Source: an uncultured Monoglobus sp.
GTDB lineage: Bacteria > Bacillota > Clostridia > Monoglobales > Monoglobaceae
Direction: 5' to 3'
Assembly (NCBI GenBank): GCA_947628795.1
Contig: CANRBF010000004.1
Coordinates: 114,209-178,208, forward strand
DNA: 64,000 nucleotides
Shown one piece after another: positions 1-8,043 of the stretch. The position numbers and the translations under genes are program-made. The notes below the pieces were generated by a model that saw only the letters and a list, made by a program, of their open reading frames with translations, ran no database searches and had not been told where the DNA came from. Within the stretch, counting starts at the first letter, position 1, and each line of letters starts with the position of its first letter.

Positions 1-141
1 TTGGCGGATATAAACGACTTCGCCGAGTTCAACGAGATATACGGCGAGTATTTCACTTCAAAGCCCGCCCGCTCCTGCGTGGCCGTCAAGGCTCTGCCCA
101 AGGGCGCGCTGGTCGAGGTCGAGGTCATAGCGGCGGTATAG
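1..141 (+). CDS. ridA: RidA family enamine/imine deaminase, C-terminal fragment
   Basis: Only the last 46 residues are inside the window; the reading frame is already open at base 1. The fragment ends with the RidA (YjgF/YER057c/UK114) signature: [20 protein letters not shown], where the Arg after the 'P(A)R' step and the final Glu are the family's substrate-binding positions. RidA proteins hydrolyse reactive 2-aminoacrylate and related enamines released by PLP enzymes, in the cytosol, as a homotrimer. The stop lies two bases before the GTG start of the next gene, so the two are probably co-transcribed. The N-terminal two thirds are not visible. Confidence 0.85.
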   Translation: MADINDFAEFNEIYGEYFTSKPARSCVAVKALPKGALVEVEVIAAV

Positions 142-143
142 CT

Positions 144-872
144 GTGGACAGGGGTACAAGGCTCTCGGCGGTCGACTGCGTTCGGGCGGCCGCGATAATA
201 AGCATGATATTATATCACGGATTTTGGGATCTGTGCTCGCTGGGTCTTCTGCCCGGCGGCCTTATTGAGTCGCGCCCCGCGGTAATATGGCAGCGCGGCA
301 TAGCGTTCACGTTTATCGCCGTGTCGGGATTTTGCTTTTCGCTGAGCAAAAAGCCGATAAAAAACGGGCTGATCCTGTTCCTGCTCGGCGCGGGCATCAC
401 AGCCGCGACCGCAGTTTTCATGCCCCAAAACATAATAATATTCGGAATTCTCACATTTTTGGGCAGCGCGGCGATCGTGACCGCGCTGCTTGATTTTGCC
501 CTAAAAAAAATCAGCCCGTATATAGGGCTGATCTTATCGCTTGTTTTGTTTGCTTTAGCGTTTGACATAAACGCGGGTTATATCGCGGGGCTTCCGCTGC
601 CTGTGGCGTTTTACAAAAACTATATGACCGCGTTTTTCGGGTTCCCGTTTCGGGACTTTTTCTCGGTCGACTACTTCTCGTTGTTCCCGTGGTTCTTTTT
701 GTACCTCGCGGGGTATTACCTTTTCAAATTATTTAAAAGGCTGGATCTGCTGCGCTTTTTGAAAAAGCCCGACATAAGACCGCTGACGTTTATCGGCAGA
801 CATTCGCTTGTTATATATCTTGCGCATCAGCCGATAATCTACGGAATATTATGCCTTATCCCGCGCCTGTAG
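144..872 (+). CDS. DUF1624 (heparan-alpha-glucosaminide N-acetyltransferase-like) membrane protein
   Basis: The product is 242 residues, starting with GTG two bases after the ridA stop. It is a polytopic membrane protein with about seven hydrophobic segments. The N-terminus has the family pattern RLxxxDxxRxxAIxxMxxxH (SAVDCVRAAAIISMILYHG, residues about 8-26), and the C-terminus the conserved GRHSLVIYLAHQPI segment near residue 222. DUF1624 proteins resemble the catalytic domain of HGSNAT, which moves acetyl groups across a membrane onto a sugar amine; the conserved His near residue 25 would be the acetyl carrier. The bacterial substrate is unknown. Function is inferred from family only. Confidence 0.75.
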   Translation: MDRGTRLSAVDCVRAAAIISMILYHGFWDLCSLGLLPGGLIESRPAVIWQRGIAFTFIAVSGFCFSLSKKPIKNGLILFLLGAGITAATAVFMPQNIIIFGILTFLGSAAIVTALLDFALKKISPYIGLILSLVLFALAFDINAGYIAGLPLPVAFYKNYMTAFFGFPFRDFFSVDYFSLFPWFFLYLAGYYLFKLFKRLDLLRFLKKPDIRPLTFIGRHSLVIYLAHQPIIYGILCLIPRL

Positions 873-882
873 CCGAGCGCTT

Positions 883-2175
883 TTATTCAAAAGCCTGCTC
901 GAGGTCCGCTATGATATCGTCAACGCTTTCGGTTCCTATCGAAAGTCTGATCGTGTTGGGATTGATTCCCTGATCGAGCAGCTCCTCGGCTGTCAGCTGC
1001 GAGTGGGTGGTGCTGGCCGGATGTATAACCAGCGACTTGACGTCGGCCACATTGGCCAGCAGCGAGAATATCTGCAGTCTGTCTATAAAGTCACGAGCAT
1101 CCTTTTCGCCGCCGTCTATGTCGAACGTGAATATCGAGCCTCCGCCGTTCGGGAAATATTTTTTGTAAAGCTCGTGGTCGGGATGATCGGGCAGCGACGG
1201 ATGGTTGACCTTCAAAACCTTGGGGTGATTGCTCAGATACTCAACGACCTTTTTGGTGTTTTCGGCGTGGCGCTCCACTCTGAGCGATAAGGTCTCAAGG
1301 CCCTGGAGCAGCAGGAACGCGCTGAACGGCGCAAGCGTGGCTCCGGTGTCGCGGAGCAGTATAGCGCGTATTTTTGTCACAAACGCGGCCTCTCCAACGG
1401 CCTTTGTGAACGAAATGCCGTGGTAGCTGGGGTTCGGCTCGGTCAGAGACGGGAACTTGCCGCTCGCCTCCCAGTCAAATTTTCCGCTGTCTACTATAAC
1501 GCCGCCGAGCGTTGTGCCGTGGCCGCCGATGAACTTTGTGGCCGAATGGACAACTATGTCAGCGCCGTGCTCGATCGGGCGGATGAGATAAGGCGTGCCG
1601 AAGGTGTTGTCTATAACCAGCGGGATCTTGCTTGAGTGAGCTATCTCGGCCACCGCGTCGATATCCGCGATATCGCTGTTGGGATTTCCCAAGGTCTCGA
1701 TAAATATAGCCTTGGTGTTGGGCTTGACCGCGTTTTTAACTTCATCTAAATTATGTATGTCGACAAAGGTGGTGTCAACGCCGTACTGCGGCAGAGTGTG
1801 CGCCAGCAGGTTGTATGTGCCGCCGTATATGGTCTTTTGCGAAACTATATGATCGCCCGCCTGGGCCAGGTTCTGTATCGTGTAGGTGATGGCCGCCGCG
1901 CCCGAGGCCGTGGCAAGCGCCGCGACGCCGCCCTCAAGCGCCGCCATTCTGCGCTCGAAAACGTCCTGCGTCGAGTTTGTCAGTCTGCCGTAAATATTGC
2001 CGGGGTCGGCAAGTCCGAAACGCGCCGCCGCGTGATCGGAATTTTTGAAAACGTACGATGTGGTTTGATAGATCGGAACCGCTCTCGCGTCGCTGGCGGG
2101 ATCGGGGCTCTCCTGTCCGATATGCAGCTGCTTTGTTTCAAATCCCCATTTTGATGTATCTTTTATATTTGCCAT
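883..2175 (-). CDS. metY: O-acetylhomoserine sulfhydrylase (PLP-dependent)
   Basis: A 430-residue Cys/Met-metabolism PLP enzyme of usual family length. It makes homocysteine from O-acetylhomoserine and sulfide in the cytosol. Seen in the sequence: the opening WGFETKQLHIGQ; IYGRLTNSTQ near residue 61; the PLP aspartate in VIDNTFGTP (about 189); and the Schiff-base lysine in SATKFIGGHG (about 214). The long C-terminal half with FDIDGGEKDARDFID is typical of MetY rather than MetB/MetC. The ATG is preceded by AAAGGAG. A 68-bp gap upstream separates it from a small leader ORF, and the divergent Rrf2 gene beyond suggests sulfur- or redox-responsive control. Confidence 0.93.
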   Translation of the reverse strand: MANIKDTSKWGFETKQLHIGQESPDPASDARAVPIYQTTSYVFKNSDHAAARFGLADPGNIYGRLTNSTQDVFERRMAALEGGVAALATASGAAAITYTIQNLAQAGDHIVSQKTIYGGTYNLLAHTLPQYGVDTTFVDIHNLDEVKNAVKPNTKAIFIETLGNPNSDIADIDAVAEIAHSSKIPLVIDNTFGTPYLIRPIEHGADIVVHSATKFIGGHGTTLGGVIVDSGKFDWEASGKFPSLTEPNPSYHGISFTKAVGEAAFVTKIRAILLRDTGATLAPFSAFLLLQGLETLSLRVERHAENTKKVVEYLSNHPKVLKVNHPSLPDHPDHELYKKYFPNGGGSIFTFDIDGGEKDARDFIDRLQIFSLLANVADVKSLVIHPASTTHSQLTAEELLDQGINPNTIRLSIGTESVDDIIADLEQAFE

Positions 2176-2242
2176 AATAATTATCTCCTTTATATTTTAA
2201 TTTTAATAAATAAACAAATTCTCAAATCGGCTTGCTGAAAAC

Positions 2243-2311
2243 TCACATTCGCCCGAACCGCCAGTTGAATCTGAGAAGCTTGGTAAACAGTCTCACATAT
2301 TCTTGTCTCAT
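2243..2311 (-). CDS. 22-residue leader peptide upstream of metY
   Basis: Between the metY promoter and metY lies a complete small ORF with its own AAGGAG ribosome-binding site six bases before the ATG. The peptide begins MRQEYVRLF, continues TKLLR and ends FNWRFGRM; it is basic and aromatic, with no cysteine. Its position (transcribed from the metY promoter, ending 68 bases before the metY ATG) fits a translated regulatory leader or a conserved microprotein. I cannot name a family. It could be a chance ORF, but the strong Shine-Dalgarno and promoter placement argue against that. Confidence 0.5.
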   Translation of the reverse strand: MRQEYVRLFTKLLRFNWRFGRM

Positions 2312-2329
2312 GGTTTTCTCCTTTTGTCA

Positions 2330-2341
2330 CTATTCCTATAG
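2330..2341. promoter_or_regulatory. Putative Rrf2-family operator half-site in the metY leader
   Basis: CTATTCCTATAG is an interrupted palindrome lying just downstream of the predicted metY transcription start. On the minus strand it contains ATAGGAAT. The same core, ATAGGATT, occurs twice between the -35 and -10 of the facing Rrf2 gene (about 2442-2459). The shared core suggests one regulator binding both promoters. Inference only. Confidence 0.4.
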
Positions 2342-2357
2342 ATTTAGTATGTTTTAG

Positions 2358-2386
2358 ATAATAGCACATAATAATATATTTGTCAA
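2358..2386 (-). promoter_or_regulatory. Sigma-A promoter of metY leader and metY
   Basis: On the minus strand TTGACA (2386-2381) and TATTAT (2363-2358) are separated by 17 bases. Transcription would start near 2351 and run through the leader ORF into metY. Confidence 0.75.
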
Positions 2387-2437
2387 GGACTTTTTTTAAA
2401 TTTTTTTAATTTTTTGCAAAAAATTGGCGATAACCCC

Positions 2438-2465
2438 TTGAATCCTATAAATCCTATGGTATAAT
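2438..2465 (+). promoter_or_regulatory. Promoter of the Rrf2 regulator with tandem operator-like repeat
   Basis: TTGAAT (2438-2443) and TATAAT (2460-2465) with a 16-base spacer. The spacer holds a tandem repeat AATCCTAT/AAATCCTAT, so a protein bound there would block RNA polymerase; this is what autoregulation by Rrf2 proteins usually looks like. Confidence 0.65.
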
Positions 2466-2504
2466 AGTATATTAGAAAAAAGATTTTTGTTAGGGGTGAC
2501 ATAA

Positions 2505-2942
2505 TTGAAGATTTCAACAAAGGGCAGATACGCGGTCAGGATGCTGCTGGATATGGCGGAGCACACTAACGACGGATTTATTTCACTCAAGGATATAGCG
2601 GAGCGCCAGGGGATTTCGAAAAAATATCTGGAGCAGATAATATCCCTGTTCAACAACACGGGGATCCTGCGCTCGAGCAGAGGTTTTAAGGGCGGATACA
2701 AGCTGTCGAGACAGCCGTCGGAATACACTATCGGGGAAATACTCAGGATAACCGAGGGCAGCATCGCCCCGATCGCATGCCTTGACCAAAAGCCCAATCA
2801 GTGCGAGAGACAAGCCTCATGCAAGACATTGTTCGTCTGGGAGGGCCTGAGGGACGTTATCGCCGAGTATCTGGACGGTATAACCATTCAGGATATCATA
2901 GACCGAAACCGCGAATACTCGGGCCACGACTATGTGATATGA
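2505..2942 (+). CDS. Rrf2 family transcriptional regulator (CymR/IscR-like)
   Basis: A 145-residue winged-helix regulator starting with TTG after TAGGGGTG; the TTG is chosen because Rrf2 proteins begin M-K-I-S-T-K-G-R-Y-A as here. The HTH spans about residues 25-65, with the wing RSSRGFKGGYKLSR. Three cysteines at 92, 100 and 106 sit where IscR-type proteins ligate an Fe-S cluster, though the spacing (CX7CX5C) differs from IscR, so cluster binding is plausible, not shown. Divergence from metY and shared operator-like sequences suggest that it controls sulfur assimilation and itself, like CymR of Bacillus. Confidence 0.85.
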   Translation: MKISTKGRYAVRMLLDMAEHTNDGFISLKDIAERQGISKKYLEQIISLFNNTGILRSSRGFKGGYKLSRQPSEYTIGEILRITEGSIAPIACLDQKPNQCERQASCKTLFVWEGLRDVIAEYLDGITIQDIIDRNREYSGHDYVI

Positions 2943-2970
2943 TATAATTTATCATATTCGATTATTTGTA

Positions 2971-2997
2971 ACAAATTTTCATACCCGCCATAGAATA
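2971..2997 (+). promoter_or_regulatory. Sigma-K-like sporulation promoter before the cysteine-capped protein
   Basis: AACA around 2970-2973, then 16 bases after the AC, then CATAGAATA (2989-2997). This fits the Bacillus sigma-K consensus mACm-N16-CATAnnnTA at every fixed position. No good sigma-A promoter is seen in this 60-base region. A chance match is possible. Confidence 0.4.
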
Positions 2998-3041
2998 TAT
3001 TGAAAGCGGCAAAGGCCGCAAAATATTCAGGAGGTTTGATT

Positions 3042-3977
3042 ATGAGTTATAAAAATACTTACGGCAGACAAAACGGCTGCGGCTGCGGCTGCGACAACGA
3101 CGTTGACGCTGATGTTGACGCGGCGGGCATCGCCGAGGACTGCGCCGCCGAGGCGGCCGAAACAAGCGAAAGACGCCGCGAGGATTTCTCGGATCCCATA
3201 TGCGTCAGCGCCAAAAAGATCTACGACTCGTGCAGAGAGAGGAACTGCGTCGCGGATTCGAGAGTGTATTTCACCGCCGAGAACCAGCAGCTGATCGAGG
3301 ACGCGATAAACGTTAAGCTCAAGAAGGCTGAGATCATCTGGGTATACACCGATATCGAGCCTCTGCTCTATAACTCGGGCTACTACTCGATCGACATAAA
3401 ATTCTTTATCGACGTCACTCTTGAGGTGTTCACCGGCCTGGGCGCTCCCGAGGAGATACACGGTCTCACCACCTACGACAAGCGCATAATCCTCTACGGC
3501 AGCGAGGGCAGGACCAAGACCTTCACCTCGACAATGCAGCCCGGCGATGAGATAGAGAGAGTCAGGAAGTCAACCAACATGCCCACCGTCACGGTCGAGG
3601 CGGTCGACCCCATCGCTCTCGGCGCAAAGCTGGTCGACAAAGAGAACTGCTGCGGATGCTGCAGCGCCGCCGCGATACCCGAGAACATCTGCTCCTGCTA
3701 CGGCGATGATCTTGTGGTCGACGACGACGCGAGACAGGTACAGGTAAGCTTCGGCTTGTTCACGATCGCCAGAATTGAGAGAGACGTCTCGCTGATGATC
3801 GACGCGGTCGACTTCTGTGTTCCGGAAAAAGTCTGCGCGGCTGCGGGCGACGACGATCCCTGCGATCTGTTCAACACGATCCGCTTCCCGCTTGACGAGT
3901 TCTTCCCGCCCGCGGGTGATAACACGAGCGGCAATCCCTACTGCGAGGGAAACGGCTGCGGCTGCGGCTGCAATTAA
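3042..3977 (+). CDS. Cysteine-capped protein, possible spore-coat type; function unknown
   Basis: I chose the ATG at 3042 because AGGAGG lies eight bases before it; an upstream TTG in the same frame has no such site. The product is 311 residues, acidic, with no signal peptide. It carries the same cysteine-glycine cap at both ends: NGCGCGC at residues 11-17 and NGCGCGCN at the C-terminus. A middle cluster KENCCGCC occurs near residue 206. The body has CVSAKKIYDSC and an alternating beta-like region (YYSIDIKFFIDVTLEVF). I recall similar uncharacterised proteins in Clostridia but cannot name a domain. The cysteine caps could cross-link the protein into a coat; the sigma-K-like promoter supports a mother-cell role. 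Inference. Confidence 0.55.
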   Translation: MSYKNTYGRQNGCGCGCDNDVDADVDAAGIAEDCAAEAAETSERRREDFSDPICVSAKKIYDSCRERNCVADSRVYFTAENQQLIEDAINVKLKKAEIIWVYTDIEPLLYNSGYYSIDIKFFIDVTLEVFTGLGAPEEIHGLTTYDKRIILYGSEGRTKTFTSTMQPGDEIERVRKSTNMPTVTVEAVDPIALGAKLVDKENCCGCCSAAAIPENICSCYGDDLVVDDDARQVQVSFGLFTIARIERDVSLMIDAVDFCVPEKVCAAAGDDDPCDLFNTIRFPLDEFFPPAGDNTSGNPYCEGNGCGCGCN

Positions 3978-3992
3978 CACTAAATACCATAA

Positions 3993-4021
3993 AAAATATG
4001 GCGCATTTCGCGCCATATTTT
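3993..4021. terminator. Bidirectional terminator between convergent genes
   Basis: A perfect 12-bp stem (AAAATATGGCGC / GCGCCATATTTT) with a five-base loop, A-rich on one side and T-rich on the other. It ends transcription of the cysteine-capped gene and of the facing DUF378 gene. Confidence 0.85.
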
Positions 4022-4024
4022 AGC

Positions 4025-4243
4025 TTATCTGCTGCTTTCTTTAAGCTGATATCTGGACAAGATACGCTCACGGAAAAAGAACGTGATCGACCATATGGCG
4101 CCCAGACTGACCAGCGTGTAAATAATACGGCTGATTATGCTCATGCTTCCGAAGATGAACGAAACCAGGTTGAAGTCGAACAAGCCGACAAGACCCCAGT
4201 TGAGACCGCCGATTATTAACAAAATTAAAGCTAATATATCCAT
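4025..4243 (-). CDS. DUF378 family small membrane protein
   Basis: The start is the ATG at 4243, preceded by AAAGGAG; a longer reading from 4276 lacks a ribosome-binding site. The 72-residue product starts MDILALILLIIGGLNWGLVG, the DUF378 hallmark, and has two transmembrane helices (about 3-23 and 36-56) followed by a charged tail FFRERILSRY. DUF378 proteins are common in Firmicutes and have no assigned function. It is monocistronic. Confidence 0.85.
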   Translation of the reverse strand: MDILALILLIIGGLNWGLVGLFDFNLVSFIFGSMSIISRIIYTLVSLGAIWSITFFFRERILSRYQLKESSR

Positions 4244-4357
4244 AACGTCAAAGTCTCCTTTTAATTTTGGATTCACAACTATTATGCCCGACCTCGGATT
4301 TTATATTCAAAATTTTTATTTCCGATATTTTAGCGTTTTTTAATTTAAAAATTTTTC

Positions 4358-4387
4358 TTGAAAACAGGTATTGATTTATGTTAAAAT
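4358..4387 (+). promoter_or_regulatory. Promoter of the ABC exporter operon
   Basis: TTGAAA and TAAAAT separated by 18 bases, 26 bases upstream of the first ABC gene's ATG. Confidence 0.6.
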
Positions 4388-4412
4388 AATAAATCAGACA
4401 GGAGTGAAACAA

Positions 4413-6161
4413 ATGTGGAAATACATACGGCCGTATCTGCCGTACGCGGTATTCGCGGTGCTCTGCATGGTGGGCGAGGTCTCGATGGATCTGCTGCAGC
4501 CCGACATAATGAGCCGCCTTGTGGACGACGGCGTGCTCGGCATTTCAAGCGGCGGCATCAGCGACCTTAATATGGTGCTGAGAATGGGCGCGGCGATGCT
4601 CGGCATCGCGCTTTTGGGCTGCGTTTTCGGCTCGACCAACAACGTTTTTGTGCAGTACGCGGGTCAGAGCGTGGGAAACGACATGCGCAAGGACTGTTTT
4701 AAAAATATACTGCGGTTCTCGTTCCCGCAGGTGGAGCGGTTCGGAACGGGCTCGCTTATCACCCGCGTCACCAACGACATAACTCAGGTGCAGGGCTTTG
4801 TGAGCATGTTTGTCCGCGGCCTTATCAGGACATCGCTGCTCACTATCGGAAGCGTGTTCTTTTTGTTCAAGCTCAACACCGCGTTCGGACTTATCTCTCT
4901 GTGCGCGGCGCCTCTTGTTCTGCTTATAATCATAATCTCGATTCTTAAAACAAACCCGCTTTTCCCGAAGCTCCAGCAAAAGCTCGACAACATAAACTCG
5001 ATCATGCAGGAGGATATTTCGGGCATACGCGTTATAAAGGCCTGCGTGCGCGAGATTTACGAAAAGATACGCTTCGGCAAGGCCAACGACGAATTGATAA
5101 AAACGCAGCTCAAAATACTTATTATTTTCGCTTTTATGAGCCCGCTTATGAACATGCTGCTCTACGGTGCGATAGTGCTTATCCTGTATTCGGGAAACGC
5201 GCAGGTAATATCGGGCACGGCGAGCCCCGGCGCGATCATGGCGGCGATAACATACGCGACGCAGCTCTTAAACGGAATACTCATGCTTGTAATGCTGTTT
5301 CAGACCATATCGCGCGGATACGCCTCGTGGAAAAGAGTGCGCGAGGTACTGAATTCCGAGCCCGACCTCAAGGACGGGGATTTTGACGGCAGGACCGAGC
5401 TTCGGGGCAGCATTGAGTTTAAAGGCGCGTCGTTCGCCTTTCCCGACAGCGACAAAAACGTGCTTGACAGCATAAGCCTCAAGATAAAACCGGGCGAGAC
5501 GATCGCGATAATGGGCGCCACGGGCTGCGGCAAGACCTCGCTTGTGAGCCTGATACCCAGATTTTATGACGCTGTAGAGGGCGCAGTTTTGGTTGACGGA
5601 GTTGACGTCAAAAAATACAATCAGACCGCGCTCAGGCGAAAAATATCGGTCGCCCTCCAAAAGAGCGAGCTTTTCAGCGTGCCGATAAAGGAAAACATCG
5701 CCTGGGGCAGGCCCGACGCGAGCGACGACGAGATAATCGAGGCCGCCAAGATCGCGCAGGCTCACGATTTTATCATGAACACTCCCGACGGGTACGACAC
5801 CATGGTGGCCGAGAGGGGCACAAGCCTCTCGGGAGGACAGCGGCAGCGCGTGGCGATCGCAAGGGCGGTGCTCAGTTCCGCCGAGATACTTATATTCGAC
5901 GACGCGACCAGCGCTCTTGACCTTAAAACCGAGGCCGATCTGTACGCGGCGCTCAAAAAGCACAGACCCGACATGACAAAAATCATCGTTGTGCAGAGGA
6001 TCGCGTCGGCTCGGTTCGCCGATCGGATCGCGGTTCTGGAGCACGGCGTGATCGCGGCATGCGGAAGCCACGAGGAGCTTTTGAAAACCTCCGACACGTA
6101 CCGAGATATATACCGCTCGCAGATGTCGGACGAAGAAAGCGGGGTGAGCGCGGATGCCTGA
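4413..6161 (+). CDS. Heterodimeric ABC exporter, subunit with degenerate ATPase site
   Basis: 582 residues from the ATG at 4413 (AGGAG seven bases upstream). A six-helix exporter membrane domain (about 1-310) is followed by a nucleotide-binding domain: Walker A GATGCGKTS, signature LSGGQRQR, Walker B ILIFDDATS. The catalytic Glu after Walker B is Asp and the H-loop His is Gln (VVQRIAS). These two changes mark the degenerate half of heterodimeric exporters such as TM287/288, BmrCD or LmrCD. It would export a lipophilic compound or peptide from the cell membrane with the next gene's product. Substrate unknown. Confidence 0.9.
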   Translation: MWKYIRPYLPYAVFAVLCMVGEVSMDLLQPDIMSRLVDDGVLGISSGGISDLNMVLRMGAAMLGIALLGCVFGSTNNVFVQYAGQSVGNDMRKDCFKNILRFSFPQVERFGTGSLITRVTNDITQVQGFVSMFVRGLIRTSLLTIGSVFFLFKLNTAFGLISLCAAPLVLLIIIISILKTNPLFPKLQQKLDNINSIMQEDISGIRVIKACVREIYEKIRFGKANDELIKTQLKILIIFAFMSPLMNMLLYGAIVLILYSGNAQVISGTASPGAIMAAITYATQLLNGILMLVMLFQTISRGYASWKRVREVLNSEPDLKDGDFDGRTELRGSIEFKGASFAFPDSDKNVLDSISLKIKPGETIAIMGATGCGKTSLVSLIPRFYDAVEGAVLVDGVDVKKYNQTALRRKISVALQKSELFSVPIKENIAWGRPDASDDEIIEAAKIAQAHDFIMNTPDGYDTMVAERGTSLSGGQRQRVAIARAVLSSAEILIFDDATSALDLKTEADLYAALKKHRPDMTKIIVVQRIASARFADRIAVLEHGVIAACGSHEELLKTSDTYRDIYRSQMSDEESGVSADA

Positions 6162-7977
6162 ACAAATCAAAACCCAAAGAGTGGTGGTTGAGAAAAAGCT
6201 GCCCGGCAGGAACCGCGGCAACCGATTCGCTGAGGTCGAGCACGCCGACAATGTAGGCGCGACCTTAAAGAGAATTTGGAAATATTTCGCCAAAGAAAAA
6301 GCCGTGGTTATATCCATGCTGGCGATAGTGGTTCTGGGGACCCTGTGCGGCGTGTACGCGCCGAGCGTCCAGAGCCGCGCGATCGACATAATCGCGGGCG
6401 CCGCCGAGGGACGCCTTATAAAAACTCTGGCGCTGATGCTGAGCGTGTATCTCATATACAGCGTGTGTCAGTTGTTTCAGGGCATGCTCAGCGCGCGCCT
6501 GAGCCAGAGGATCGTCAGCCGCATGCGCGGCGAACTGCTTAGCAAGATCGTCGACCTGCCGGTCAAATATCTCGACACCCACAGCCACGGCGACGTTATG
6601 AGCCGAATGACAAACGATATAGAAAACATCTCAAACACTGTCTCGCAGTCGCTTCCGTCGCTGTTTTCGGGAGTGCTGACCGTGACGGGCACGGCCGCGG
6701 TCATGCTGTGGTTCTGTACCCCTCTGGCGCTGCTCAGCTTTATAACGGTAATTCTGACATTTCTGGCCACAAAATTTTTATCAAAGCGGGTGCGCAAATT
6801 TTCGAGAGAGCGCCAGCGCCTGCTGGGCGAGATGAACGGCACGGTCGAAGAAATGATCGACGGCTACCGCTCGGTAGTGGCGTATAACCACCAGAGCGCG
6901 ACTGCGAAAAGCTTTACCGACACCTCGAACTCGCTGACCGCGGCGGGGATCAGGACCGAGGTTTTCAGCGGCGTTATGGGCCCGATAATGAACTGCATCG
7001 GAAATATCGGATTTGTGATAATAGCCGCTTTCGGCTGCCTGTTCGCGATAAAGGGCATGATCTCGGTCGGCGTTATCTCGGCGTTTATCATATACGCCAA
7101 GCAGTTCAGCCGCCCGATCAACGAGATCGCGCAGCTCTACGGCCAGCTGCAGACGGCGGTCGCGGGAGCCGAACGCGTATTCATCGTGCTCGACGAACAG
7201 CCCGAGGATATGAGCGGCGAGCCGATAGGCGAGATCGAGACCGCCGAGGTGGAGTTTAAACACGTGAATTTCTCATACGAAAAGGGCAAGCCCGTTATCC
7301 GCGACTTCAGCCTCACGGTTCCGAGCGGCAAAAAAGTCGCGCTGGTCGGAGCGACCGGCAGCGGAAAGACCACTATCGTTAATCTGCTGATGCGCTTTTA
7401 TGACATCGACAGCGGCGAAATACTGATAAACGGCAGAAACATCGCAAATATGTCGCGCGGCTCGCTCAGAGAAAACGCGGCGATCGTGCTGCAGGACACG
7501 GTGTTGTTTTCGGACACCATCGAAAACAACCTGAAATACGGAAATCCCGACGCGGACGACAAGCTGATCGAATCGGCGATAGAGATGAGCCGCTGCCAAA
7601 GCATGATACGCAGAATGAAGGGCGGTATCAAGGCCAAGCTAAAGGCGTCGGGCTCCAACATCAGCCAGGGTCAGAGGCAGCTGCTGGCTATCGCCAGAGC
7701 CTTTGTTACAGACCCGAAAATACTGATACTGGACGAGGCAACCTCAAACGTTGACACCAGAACCGAAAAAGCTATACAGGACGCGATGCACACGGTTATG
7801 AAAAACCGAACCAGCATAATCATCGCCCACCGCCTGTCGACTATCCGCGACGCGGACATGATCGTTGTTATGGATCACGGAAAAATCGTGGAAAGCGGCA
7901 CCCACGACGAGCTGCTGAAACTAAACGGCAAGTACCACGATCTGTACATGACCCAGTTCGCGGGATTCGCCACGTAA
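6154..7977 (+). CDS. Heterodimeric ABC exporter, catalytic partner subunit
   Basis: 607 residues; its ATG overlaps the preceding stop by eight bases, so translation is coupled. An N-terminal extension of about 40 basic residues precedes the six-helix domain. The nucleotide-binding domain has Walker A GATGSGKTT, a Walker B with intact Glu (ILILDEATS) and an intact H-loop (IIAHRLST), but a non-canonical signature ISQGQRQ. Paired with the first subunit, one composite ATP site is complete (this Walker B with the partner's LSGGQ) and the other degenerate on both sides. Likely multidrug-type export; no clue to the substrate. Confidence 0.92.
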   Translation: MPEQIKTQRVVVEKKLPGRNRGNRFAEVEHADNVGATLKRIWKYFAKEKAVVISMLAIVVLGTLCGVYAPSVQSRAIDIIAGAAEGRLIKTLALMLSVYLIYSVCQLFQGMLSARLSQRIVSRMRGELLSKIVDLPVKYLDTHSHGDVMSRMTNDIENISNTVSQSLPSLFSGVLTVTGTAAVMLWFCTPLALLSFITVILTFLATKFLSKRVRKFSRERQRLLGEMNGTVEEMIDGYRSVVAYNHQSATAKSFTDTSNSLTAAGIRTEVFSGVMGPIMNCIGNIGFVIIAAFGCLFAIKGMISVGVISAFIIYAKQFSRPINEIAQLYGQLQTAVAGAERVFIVLDEQPEDMSGEPIGEIETAEVEFKHVNFSYEKGKPVIRDFSLTVPSGKKVALVGATGSGKTTIVNLLMRFYDIDSGEILINGRNIANMSRGSLRENAAIVLQDTVLFSDTIENNLKYGNPDADDKLIESAIEMSRCQSMIRRMKGGIKAKLKASGSNISQGQRQLLAIARAFVTDPKILILDEATSNVDTRTEKAIQDAMHTVMKNRTSIIIAHRLSTIRDADMIVVMDHGKIVESGTHDELLKLNGKYHDLYMTQFAGFAT

Positions 7978-7984
7978 TATTTTC

Positions 7985-8013
7985 TTGACGCCCGATAAAG
8001 AATAAAGTATAAT
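7985..8013 (+). promoter_or_regulatory. Sigma-A promoter of the flavin reductase-rubredoxin gene
   Basis: TTGACG and TATAAT with a 17-base spacer, just after the ABC operon stop and about 30 bases before the next start codon. Confidence 0.8.
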
Positions 8014-8043
8014 AAAATCAAATATATATATGGAGGTATGATC

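Noticed and set aside
1..141. Start of a gene at base 1 (TTG)
   Set aside because: The frame is the C-terminal third of RidA, so the gene begins before the window.
2176..2504. SAM riboswitch or T-box in the metY leader
   Set aside because: No K-turn, T-box sequence or transcription-terminator pairing was found; the leader contains a small ORF instead.
5268..6455. Long minus-strand open frame opposite the two ABC genes
   Set aside because: It mirrors the codon pattern of the plus-strand ABC exporter genes, whose ATPase motifs are unmistakable; it has no ribosome-binding site or recognisable domain.
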